A DNA stretch of 64,000 bases. Source: Lichenostomus cassidix. Its lineage: Eukaryota > Chordata > Aves > Passeriformes > Meliphagidae. Shown here piece after piece: positions 55,406-64,000 of the stretch. Position numbers and translations under genes: made by a program. The notes under the pieces were generated by a model. The model saw nothing but the letters and a program-made list of their open reading frames with translations, ran no database searches and was not told the DNA's origin. How positions within the stretch are numbered: position 1 is the first letter of the stretch; every line of letters starts with the position of its first letter. Location: contig CM039210.1 of NCBI GenBank assembly GCA_008360975.2, positions 23,521,007-23,585,006 on the forward strand, written 5' to 3'.

Positions 55406-55484
55406 GAAGTGGTATGTGTTTATTCCAGCGCTGCGGTGCATGGGAAGTAGCCCCTCCAAAAGCATGCACACCTCAGAAGCACTT

Positions 55485-56028
55485 TGTTAGGGAAGATGAA
55501 ATAGGAAGGCCTTACAGATATGATAGCCTTGCAAAAGATGATGAGAATATGGAAAATGTGAGCGAGATTGAAATGAAAACAAGATTCGAGTTGTAGAGCA
55601 ACTAAGAGAACAATGGTATGACCAAGGCAGGTAATCCCCCTCTTGATAGAACAATGCCCTCTGCCCAGGCAAGTCCAAGGGTCAGAAACATGACCCCGTA
55701 TGGTAATGGGACGATTCTTATAGGCTGTATGTAAATGCTGTAGGACTTGTAGTTTGTCTTAGATTGGTTAAAGAAGAGTTGAATATTCAACAGAGAAGAC
55801 AATTTATTGTATTGTAAACGGCAAATCGCTCTCTTTTTGCTCTCTTCTTTCTGCTCTCTCTCTCTCTCCCCGTTCTGCTGGCCTGCTTGGAGTCGCGTCT
55901 TGCGGCTCACAGGCCTCTCACCCCCACTCTATTTTGCAATAAACCTTCATGTTCTAAAACTCATCTTTAGAGATCTCTAGCCTCTATTTTTACCCCCATA
56001 GCTAAACCCCACGGAGACAATTCTTACA
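55485..56028 (+). mobile_element. Solo LTR, family I (ERVK-type), in the LTR of H
   Basis: 544 bp, TGTTAGGGAAGATG to ATTCTTACA, with a perfect 6 bp TSD GCACTT (55479-55484 and 56029-56034). TTGCAATAAACC signal near 55936. Confidence 0.88.
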
Positions 56029-56175
56029 GCACTTCACTTGGTTTATATCAGGTTACAGGTTACATATGCTTGAAGTTACACTAAGCCCCTATACATATTC
56101 ATTACCTATCCTTGCTTTGTATTATAATGAATTCACAGTTCATTTAAATATGCTTGCGCCTGGGCAGCGCTACTT

Positions 56176-56675
56176 NNNNNNNNNNNNNNNNNNNNNNNNN
56201 NNNNNNNNNNNNNNNNNNNNNNNNNNNNNNNNNNNNNNNNNNNNNNNNNNNNNNNNNNNNNNNNNNNNNNNNNNNNNNNNNNNNNNNNNNNNNNNNNNNN
56301 NNNNNNNNNNNNNNNNNNNNNNNNNNNNNNNNNNNNNNNNNNNNNNNNNNNNNNNNNNNNNNNNNNNNNNNNNNNNNNNNNNNNNNNNNNNNNNNNNNNN
56401 NNNNNNNNNNNNNNNNNNNNNNNNNNNNNNNNNNNNNNNNNNNNNNNNNNNNNNNNNNNNNNNNNNNNNNNNNNNNNNNNNNNNNNNNNNNNNNNNNNNN
56501 NNNNNNNNNNNNNNNNNNNNNNNNNNNNNNNNNNNNNNNNNNNNNNNNNNNNNNNNNNNNNNNNNNNNNNNNNNNNNNNNNNNNNNNNNNNNNNNNNNNN
56601 NNNNNNNNNNNNNNNNNNNNNNNNNNNNNNNNNNNNNNNNNNNNNNNNNNNNNNNNNNNNNNNNNNNNNNNNNNN
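56176..56675. other. Assembly gap of exactly 500 N
   Basis: Placeholder inside the U3 of the 5' LTR of provirus H. Frames called through it are artefacts. Confidence 0.99.
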
Positions 56676-57063
56676 ATTAATTGAGTTGGTGGGCTTTGAT
56701 GGTCGTGGGAGGCCGTAACCGGAATATTCCTCTTGGGATGAACTCTTCACCCTGTCTCTTTGCGCATGCTCCCTTGGTTCTTGGTCCAAGTCAAACCTTA
56801 GAACTAACTTGAGCCAGTTCTGGGGTTCAAGAGCAGGATGTTCGGCCACAGTAAGTAATTTTTTTATCAATTATTTGACTTTCTTCTCTTTATCCTTCCT
56901 TTTGCTAGGCAGGCACAGAACCATTAAGCAAACGATTCGTTGTTTTTAGCAAGCAGTTCCTAGTAAATCATTATCCAACCTCTGGCCTCCTAAATCAGTT
57001 CTAGAAGATTATTATTCAACTTCTAGCCTCCCTAAATTATGAACTTCTAGCCCCCCTAAATCA

Positions 57064-57792
57064 GTACATTTACTGTCACAGCTAGCAGTGGTGCTGTTGG
57101 GCTCCCAGCCAGACAGGGCAGGTGCGATGACTCCCGCCCAGCTGCAGGGGGTGCTGTGGCACGAGGTCGGCTCCCTGTTTCACATGGGTAATGGCAGACG
57201 GGCCGGACAGCAGGATGGGGTGCAGGGAGCTCAAAAGCAGCCAACTGGAACCACAGGGCTGGCCAGGCTAGCAAGAGAAAGGTGGCAGAAACTCTGCAGT
57301 TGTGGCAGAAGCCGCAGTGCGTTCCGGCAGGCAGGGGCATGGGGCAGCGACAGCCGGGCCCCTCCGCAGCAGCTGCGAAGGCAGCCAGGGAGATGCACGC
57401 TCCAGGAGGGGGAAGAGGGTCGGAATCCTGTGCTTTTTCCCAAATGAAAGCTCACCCAGTAAGGAAGAAATGCAGATGCTGGGCTCCAGCGGTCACAGAG
57501 AAACCCTCTCCTAGCTGTGGAAGCTCAGCTGTCTCCTCCAGTGCCCCGGAAGCAAGGAGAGGCAGGGGCTGCCCCCAACTCCCTTTTTCTTAGCCCAGTT
57601 CCTCATGATATTTCTCCTCCCCTGAGAGAAACCCTGGGATAGGAAGATTGCAGCCAGGTGCCCTCTATCCCCTGAGCCTGGTAACTTCTTTTGTCTCTCT
57701 TAAGTATCAAGAGTTAAGGTGTCTTAGCAACAGATGGGACAAAAATTCCCGAGGAGACAGAAAACAAAAGGAACAAATCCTACCCTCCAACA
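57064..57792 (-). mobile_element. LTR family C, copy 5, truncated by provirus H
   Basis: Matches the body of LTR C on the minus strand up to its TG end (CCTCCAACA at 57792). The other end is missing exactly where the LTR of H begins, so H inserted into this LTR. The missing part should be beyond the left end of H, now hidden by the first gap. Confidence 0.65.
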
Positions 57793-58099
57793 CTGTGATT
57801 GAAAGCAATCACTTGCATGGATTGCTTGAAACATGTTTGGTGTTTTACAAAATTAGCAGAGGCCCTCTGCACCAATCAGAAGGTGGTTGTTTATCTCTAA
57901 GGAAATTAAAATAAAAGGGAGATTACATGGGAAAGGGACAAAGAAGAAGAGAAAAACCACCACCTGTGGAGCTCAAAACCATAACACTGTATCAGTGTGC
58001 TTTCCCATTGCTAACATTTTGATATTGACATTTTGATTGTTTATATTTAGATTTTTTTCTTTACATTTAGATCTTTCTTTACATTTAATGTCATCACCA
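57793..58099. other. A/T-rich spacer, nothing recognised
   Basis: No frame or motif recognised before the pol remnant. Confidence 0.45.
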
Positions 58100-59261
58100 A
58101 CAGTGTAGATGATATTCTGCCAGCAACCAAACTGAAAGGAAGTGCCACGATGCTACTGTAAATCTGTTAAATTTCTTGGGACAATCTGGATACAGGGTAT
58201 CAAAGAAAATGGCCCAAATAGTCAAAGAAGCAGTAATATATCTTGGTTTTGAGATCTCACAGGGAAAAAGAATATTGGGAAGCAGCCAAAAGGAAGCGAT
58301 TTTTTCAGACTCCAGAGCCGAGGACTATAAGAGTTCTACGAGCCTTCTTAGGTATGGCTGAATGGTGTCATTTATGCATTGCCAAATATGGGGTAATGGC
58401 GAAACCCTTGTATGGTCCTCCACCAAAAAATATTTGGTATGGACTCCTGAGAGTCAGAGGGCCTTTAAACCTTTAAAAGAGCCTTAATGCCAACTCCTGC
58501 ATTGGGACTCTCACACTTAAACCAAACCATTTGAGTTATTTGTGCATGAAAGGATGCACCTGGCACTAGGGGTATTGGCACAGCATTTGGGGTCATGGAA
58601 GCAGCCTGTAAGGTACTTTTATAAACAATTGGACAATGCGAGTAAAGGATGACCTGGATGCTTGAGAGCAGTGGCAGCTGAAGATCTTTTGACGCAGGAA
58701 GCACGAAAGCTGACATTGTGACAAAAGATTACAATATATGTACCTCACATGGTAATAGCTGGTTTGGAACAATAAGGAGGACATTGGATATCACCAGAAG
58801 AATGCTGAAATATCAAGTTGCCCTACTGGAGTAGGATGATGTTGAACTTAAGGTAACTACTAATTTGAACCCAGCCCTGTTTCTCCAGGCTTCAGAAGAA
58901 GCTGAGACCTTTGTACCATGACTGCCTGGTAACCATTGAACAAGTGTGTTCTGGCAGACTGGATCTCAGGAGCGATCCTATCCAGGACCCAGAACTGGAC
59001 CTATATGCCAGTGGGAGCAGCATGGTATGAAATGGAAGATGGGCAGCTGGGTATGTAGTGGGAACCTCAACCCAGGTAATAGAAGCCCAGGCTTTAACTT
59101 TTAACATCAGCACAAAAAGCAGAATTAATGGCTTTACAATGAGTGATAGAAATTGCTGGAGGAAAAAGGGGAAACATATAGACGGATTTAAAATATGTTT
59201 ATTGGATTAATACACTCCCATGAAGCCATATGGAAGGAAAGGGGATTGTTATGGGCACAGA

Positions 59262-60285
59262 TGATTTAGGGGGGCTAGAAGTTACTAATTTAGGGGGGCT
59301 AGAAGCTGAATAATAATCTTTTGGAACTAATTTAGGAGGCCAGAGGTTGGATAATAATTTACTAGAAGCAACTTGCTAAAAACAATATATCGCTTGTTAA
59401 ACGGTTTTTGCGCTTTCCAAGCAGAAGGGGAAGATGCAAAGAAGAACGCGGGACTATTGATAAAAATTACTGAGTGTGACTGAACATCCTGCTCTCGGAC
59501 CCCAGAACTGGCTCAAGTTAGTTCTAAGGCTTGGACTTGGACCAAGAACCAAGGGAGCATGAGCAAGGAAACAAGGTGAAGCACTTATCCTGAGGAAGAC
59601 TACTAACTTTGTCCCTCATTTTTCTTTGGGACCCTCACCCACAATTAATCTGTGACACTGCGCTTGCGCGAGCATATTTAAATGAACTTTGAATTCATTA
59701 TAATACAAAGCGGGGATAGGAAATGAATATGTATGTTGGAAAACGCAGTTTTCCAGCAAAACTTATGCTAACTAAACAGGCCTGAACAAAGCCTCAGCAT
59801 AGTCAGGCCTCAGTAAAAATCCTAACAAGCTGTTATGAGAAACTAACACCTGGGAACCACAGCTGTGTTTCTGAGCTGTGGGAAGAATGTAATGAGAAAG
59901 AATAGGGAGTCAGAAGTGTTATGAGAAAGAATAAGGGAGTCACCAGGAGGATCCCTGAATGTGTGAGAACAGACTGCAGATACGTGTGTAACTATAATTA
60001 GTAACATCTGTAACAGTATATAAGTTTCTCGTTTGGTGAAATAAAATGGAGCTTACTCTATATCTCATATTGAGACTGCCGTGAGTTCCCTCCCGTCGTT
60101 ATGTCATATGTATAGGGGCATTGTGTAACTTCATGCATACGTAACATGTAACCTGATATAAGCCAAGTGAAGTGCTGCTGACAGTGTGCATGCCTTTGGA
60201 GGGGCTACCCCCCATGCACCCCCAGCTGGAATAAAAGCATACCTACTTCATAACTTTCTGAGTTGTGGAGTCTATCCGTGCCTCA
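59262..60285 (+). mobile_element. Solo LTR, family H (class I), split by LTR L
   Basis: TGATTTAGGGGGGCTAG to CGTGCCTCA, with a perfect 4 bp TSD CAGA (59258-59261 and 60286-60289). About 645 bp without LTR L. GGAATAAAAGC signal near 60228. This is the complete reference for the broken LTRs of provirus H. Confidence 0.9.
59734..60106 (+). mobile_element. Solo LTR, family L (ERVK-type), in solo LTR H
   Basis: 373 bp, TGTTGGAAAACGCAG to TTATGTCA, with a perfect 6 bp TSD TATGTA (59728-59733 and 60107-60112). AGTATATAAGT box and GAAATAAAATGG signal. Confidence 0.92.
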
Positions 60286-60374
60286 CAGAGGTCTCCTATT
60301 AAGTACAATGAAGAAATTAGTCAACTACTACAGGGTGTAAAAAAGCTGAAAGAACTGGCTGTGATGCACTTGTA

Positions 60375-62239
60375 TTTATATTTTGACCATCATCCACCAT
60401 ACCACAGACGCTTTACCCGCTTGGCCTACTTGATTGCAGTGCATGTTTCACAGTTATAGATAACCTGGCCCACCCAGCAAGAAATAACTCTTTCTGGGAA
60501 GCCATGTCTCCACAGGACTTGCTTTTCAAGGCCTAGGATGGTGTTCCAGACACTGGCATGAGGCACAGCCATCCGGTGGTTGCTTCCACCACTGTAAATA
60601 TATAGTGCTTGCCTTGGTGGATTTGTCAGAGTGTGATATAATCAATCTGCCAGGCCTCCCCATATTTATATTTTGACCATTGTCCACCATACCACAGAGG
60701 CTTTACGAGCTTGGCCTGCTTGATTGCAGTGCATGTTTCACAACTATGGATAATCTGGCCCACCAAGTGTAAGGGTCAGTCAAAGGATCGATTTCTGTCT
60801 CAACATTTCTCATCAGGTGCTAAGCCTCAGAAAACACAGATGCAGGCCTAATGACAACGGCCAAAGCTGGTACTGAATGAATGCTTTGTGCCTGTCTCCA
60901 AGTCCCTACTATTGTGAAAGATCCATGAAGCAAGACGACGGGACCACAGACCCATAGACGCCCTGCTACCCACTATTGAGAAAGATCCATGGAGAAAAAT
61001 GGGAAGATTAATGATGGGACTTACCACAGACCCATACCCCAACAAAGCATGTGCAAAGACCGGTTCATCCGAAGGTCAAGGTGACAATGACTGTCAGCCT
61101 TCCTCAAAGACCCCAAGTCGACCACCGCCGCTAGGAGGAGCGCATGCATAAGGAGAAGGGACCTGCCTCCAAAGCCGACCATGCCTCAGACACTCTTCTC
61201 TTTGCATGTGTGGCCTGCCAGGTGAAGTTTGGCATATCTCCACAGGATTGAGGTGGAGCAAAGGCGGGTCGCAAGGAGGAACCAGGTGTATTGACTAGCA
61301 TAAAAGACAGCTCTGGAACAGCTGAATTTTGAAGATCTTCCCCACCATGAGATCACATCGATCGAAGACAGAGGCAGAGGAACGCCTCCTGGACTGGGAC
61401 CCCCAGAGACTACGGATGTCTGTGGACCCGTGGTGGTAGCTATAAACCCCTTTTTCTTCCCTTTTCACCCTATCTTTTCCTTTATTCTTTCTCTCTCTCT
61501 CTTTCTATCACAAGCTGCTTTACAGGAGCAATTAATAAAGTTCCTGTTTGGATTGAAATTTAACTCCCTTGACTTGTTGAATTATTTGCTTTACTTTCTT
61601 TTTGCACTCCAAGGTCATAGCTGAAACGAACCATCACAAGTCCGCTTATGAGTGGACCGTGACACCAATCCAGAAAAAATTCACCCTTATGTTGCCAGTC
61701 CAGATCCACCTGAGACACTTTAATCTTCACAGCCTGATCTACCATTGTTGCGAGGCTCTTCAGTAGCCCAACTCTTGGGTACGTGTGCAGCTACATAACT
61801 TACTTTTACAGCCAACATCTCTACCCAGGCAGCAATGTCTTACCACAATTCACCAGCCCAGATGGGTTTCCCTCTGCACTGCCAATTGGTCTTTTTCCAT
61901 CGGTCTAGCCACCCCCACAGAGTGTTTGCTATCATCCGCACGTCAGTGTAGAGGTAGAGCGCTGGCCATTTCTCTCATTCGGCGATATCTAAATGGCTTT
62001 CAGCTCTGCAATCTGACTTGATCCACCTTGTCTCTCAATAGCTTCTGCGACTTGTCGTGCGGGACTCCATACGACAGTTCTCCATTTTTGATGTATCCCT
62101 ACAATATGGCGGAAACCACCAGTGAAGAGAACGTATTGCTTTTCATTTCCTGGTGGCTGATTATATGGTGGGGCCCCCTCAAAACGTCACCTTCTCTTCC
62201 TACTCTTCTGATGATAATTCGAAAGTTTTGCCTTTGGGC
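60375..62239 (-). pseudogene. pol: ERVL pol remnant (RNase H and integrase), split by LTR N
   Basis: Minus strand: RNase H part at about 62190-61670 (YVAAHVPKSWA-like sequence in broken frames, VDLDWQHKGEFF), then after LTR N the integrase zinc domain (IIHSCETCTAIKQAK) and core (AWQIDYITL, GKHYIFTVVEATTGWL, VLWRHGFP) at 60767-60490. The zinc-domain block is repeated at 60480-60375, a local duplication. This is avian ERVL-type integrase. Heavily decayed. Confidence 0.75.
60768..61664 (+). mobile_element. Solo LTR, family N (ERVL-like), in ERVL pol
   Basis: 897 bp, TGTAAGGGTCAG to GGACCGTGACA. 5 bp TSD CCAAG (60763-60767) and CCAAT (61665-61669), one mismatch. GCTATAAACC box and ATTAATAAAGTTCC signal near 61533. 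Confidence 0.7.
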
Positions 62240-62500
62240 TGATGCCTTAAAAATGCTGGTAAAAATAAGACGCAGACACCACAGTATAGGGAAAAAAGGG
62301 TATTACCTTGGTTTTAATAGGATCCCAGGTGCCCCCTCATCCAAGGTAGAACCACGCCGACGAAGCACACTTCTGTGTACAACGCGTATACAATTTTATG
62401 GACCTCACAAATTAGCATATCTATCTAAAATCCCCCAATAAGAAACTTAACAAATGAAGTAATTGTCCCCCTATTCTAATTATCCCCCCCTAAATGAGGC

Positions 62501-62954
62501 TGTTGCAGTGTGATAATAGGATTTTTCGTGTATCGATGCTGTTTCAGAGATTTGTCCCTAGCAAAAGCCTGTACTATTCCATGCTGTAAGCTTATTGGTT
62601 TACCCATCTCCCCTCCCTAGCTCCGCCCCTCTGCCCTCTCCTGATAACCCTCGGCAAAAGCCTCCCTCGGGGTTCGACATCTTAGCTTTCTAGCACCCGT
62701 ACCCTCCCCTGTCTCTCCACCCTTCTCCACCATCCCTGAACCCTCCATTGTGAACCTTAAATAAATTCCTTGGAAACCTCAGATGTCGATCCTGCACTTC
62801 TTCTGACGCCACGCCTCTACAGCGACTCACGTCCCCAGAAGCTCCACATCTTGCCGCAGCTGCTTGTGTGCCTGGCGGGTTTTGGCTGTGGGCAGCCTCT
62901 CCCACATTGCAGCGTGGAGTGGCTGCCCCTGAATAGCTAGACTGCGCTGCTGCG
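62501..62954 (+). mobile_element. Solo LTR, family O (ERVK-type), in LTR F
   Basis: 454 bp, TGTTGCAGTGTGATAATAGG to GCTGCTGCG, with a perfect 6 bp TSD TGAGGC (62495-62500 and 62955-62960). TTAAATAAATTCC signal near 62762. GTGATAATAG near its start is shared with LTR J. Confidence 0.8.
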
Positions 62955-63139
62955 TGAGGCTACAATTTAGTTTACAAAAACATGTTCCAGAGAGGAGGCT
63001 CCGTCCAAGGTTGGAGCCTCTAGTTCTGAGACAGTAGGGATGTTTTGTCTTCCCCAGAGAACCCTGAAGTAGGCTAGATATCAGAGTACAAGGGTTATAA
63101 ACATGTAGGGCTAAGGTACAGGGAATAATAGGTACAGGA

Positions 63140-63402
63140 TGTCGCTGTTGAGCCGCTAGCAGAGAGGAGGCTTCCAGTTCTCAGTGTAGCAAGAAAAAGC
63201 CTTTATTATTTTGATTTCCATATATATATATAGACTTTTCAGAGGTCGCCCAGATTGGTCAGTCAGAACCCTCCCCCTAGGCCTAATTTGCCAGGCCTGA
63301 ACTGTCCAAGTCTCGAGACACTGTTTGAAAAACATCCAGACTTTATCTTTGTTTATAAAACACAGCAAAATGTTCTCACGAGAAAGACCTGTGCTAGCCA
63401 CA
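63140..63402 (-). mobile_element. Solo LTR, family Q (ERVK), in LTR F
   Basis: 263 bp, TGTGGCTAGCACAGG to CAACAGCGACA on the minus strand. 6 bp TSD ACAGGA (63134-63139) and ACAGGG (63403-63408), one mismatch. Very similar to 52511-52774. Confidence 0.88.
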
Positions 63403-63486
63403 ACAGGGAATGGGAAAGGGTATAAAATATATAAAAAGGGTATAAAAAGAGTGTAAAGAGAAAGGACAAAAAACCATCAAGCATCA

Positions 63487-63880
63487 TTTCCCCCCTTTTT
63501 TAGAGACTAACAAGACTTCACCTTGTCTAGTCTCTAAACTACACTACTTACAGCACCAGTTTACACAACTAGCTATAGCAAAAATAATAACTACAATTAC
63601 AACTATTATAAATGTTTCCCTTACCCAGGCCCAGTCTGGTAACCATGAAGTGAAGGCGTGGAAGATATGGTCAAATTTTAAGATGCAATTTTTGGAACTC
63701 ACTTCATACAGAATTTGAAATCCCTTCCAAACTTCTTCCAAACCTTTTTAATTTTTAATGGCCAGTTATCACATCCATCTAGAGGTGGTAACTGGGTGAA
63801 GATCCAGCAATTGCTCATATTAAGAGCTCTGGATGTATTTTGGATCACAGTGTTGTGCAACTTTTGGCTGAGCCTTGAGT
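63487..63880 (-). pseudogene. env: Env remnant (SU start joined to TM end) of the class I provirus
   Basis: Minus strand near 63830 reads MSNCWIFTQLPPLDG, like the start of a gammaretroviral SU. Shortly after, in another frame, come the TM membrane-proximal region and anchor (TSWLPDWAWVRETF, IIVVIVVIIFAIASCV), ending CCK at 63544. Most of SU and the TM ectodomain have been deleted. Confidence 0.65.
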
Positions 63881-64000
63881 TGTCGCTGTTGAGCAGCTAG
63901 CAGAGTAAAGAGGTCAGTTCTCAGTGGCAAGAAGGAAAGACCTTTATTGTTTTGATTTCATCATATATATAGAGTTTTCAAAAGTCACCCAGACTGGTTG
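63881..64000 (-). mobile_element. LTR family Q, truncated by the window end
   Basis: Starts (plus strand) TGTCGCTGTTGAGCAG and matches the 3' half of the LTR at 63140-63402. It continues beyond the window, so its TSD cannot be checked. Confidence 0.85.

Larger units (their letters stand above)
25648..57063 (-). mobile_element. Provirus H: class I gammaretrovirus-like ERV, the main host of nested insertions
   Basis: Minus-strand order: 5' LTR (54578-57063, split), primer site, leader with an open frame (53231-53845), gag, protease, RT, RNase H, integrase, env, polypurine tract, 3' LTR (25648-26147 visible). Subtracting insertions leaves roughly 9-10 kb. A solo copy of the same LTR (59262-60285) shows a 4 bp TSD, as expected for gammaretrovirus-like integrase. 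The interior is interrupted by proviruses Q and G and by LTRs B, C and an F fragment. All genes carry stops. The right end abuts LTR C at 57064; the left end is in the gap. Confidence 0.85.
54578..57063 (-). repeat. 5' LTR of provirus H, split by LTR C, LTR I and an assembly gap
   Basis: Minus strand TGATTTAGGGGGG (57063) to ATGCCTCA (54578). Pieces: 57063-56676, gap, 56175-56029, 55484-55406 and 54618-54578. The order and content match the solo LTR at 59262-60285. GGAATAAACAC near 55425 is the poly(A) signal. Confidence 0.8.
58100..60374 (+). pseudogene. pol: Gammaretrovirus-like RT/RNase H remnant, split by solo LTR H
   Basis: Fragments in several frames: VDDILPATK (catalytic box region), GYRVSKKMAQIVK, VIYLGFEISQGKRILG, ALGVLAQHLGSWKQPV (connection) and a decayed RNase H (LYASGSSMV). 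After the solo LTR (59262-60285) it resumes with QRSPIKYNEEISQLLQG, the expected RNase H continuation. Many stops. It ends at the ERVL remnant near 60375. Confidence 0.75.
62240..63486 (-). mobile_element. 3' LTR (family F) of a class I provirus, split by LTRs O and Q
   Basis: TGATGCTTGATGG (63486) to TAAGGCATCA (62240) on the minus strand, with the same inverted ends as the other F copies. A polypurine tract, AAAAAAGGGGGGAAA, abuts it internally (63487-63501), so this is a proviral 3' LTR rather than solo. It lies in the ERVL pol remnant. The 5' end of the provirus is beyond the window. Confidence 0.8.

Noticed and set aside
56066..56870. Open frames across the second gap
   Set aside because: Same artefact, inside an LTR.
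1..64000. Host genes, tRNA or rRNA genes
   Set aside because: No exon structure of a known host gene, no tRNA cloverleaf and no rRNA-like block was recognised; the tRNA-like strings are retroviral primer sites.

Overview
This window is a bird genome segment made almost entirely of endogenous retroviruses (ERVs) nested inside one another; I find no host protein-coding gene. Bird origin is suggested by an antisense CR1 LINE, alpharetrovirus-like env and tRNA-Trp primer sites, and an ERVL integrase of the avian type. The density of full-length and nested proviruses would fit a heterochromatic or female-specific (W-like) region of a passerine, but that is inference. Two runs of exactly 500 N (25148-25647 and 56176-56675) are assembly placeholders. 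LTR family letters (A to Q) are my own labels.

Layout. 1-3844: an unrecognised ORF and a solo ERVL-like LTR (B). 3850-9422: LTR C split by a young, internally defective alpharetrovirus-like provirus (A, 4632-9299, minus). 9434-17677: a second LTR B split by an env-less betaretrovirus-like provirus (K, 10161-17065, plus). 17683-25147: a tandem LTR pair (L-L), a decayed gammaretrovirus-like provirus (P, 19507-22910), a CR1 fragment, and LTRs J and D. 25648-57063: one class I gammaretrovirus-like provirus (H, minus) that has been the target of repeated insertion: an env-less ERVK (Q, 26404-35892), itself carrying four LTR insertions; a young beta/alpha mosaic provirus (G, 36427-45222) carrying LTR J; and LTRs B, C, F, I and Q. 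57064-64000: the LTR C into which H apparently inserted, an older gamma pol remnant split by a solo LTR H (itself split by LTR L), an ERVL pol remnant split by LTR N, and the 3' end of another class I provirus whose LTR F is split by LTRs O and Q.

Most insertion boundaries were placed from target-site duplications (TSDs) read directly: 6 bp for ERVK/alpha-like elements, 5 bp for ERVL-like LTRs and 4 bp for class I elements. The nesting gives a relative chronology. No coding unit is intact. Gag, protease, RT, RNase H, integrase and Env domains are recognisable but carry stops, frameshifts, insertions or lost catalytic residues. The most interesting points are: provirus G, where all six premature stops fit Trp-to-stop G-to-A changes; a head-to-tail LTR pair with no interior inside one TSD; a cysteine-rich open frame between the primer site and gag of provirus H; an A/T-rich non-viral stretch inside provirus A; and an ERVK block with mismatched LTRs and no TSD.
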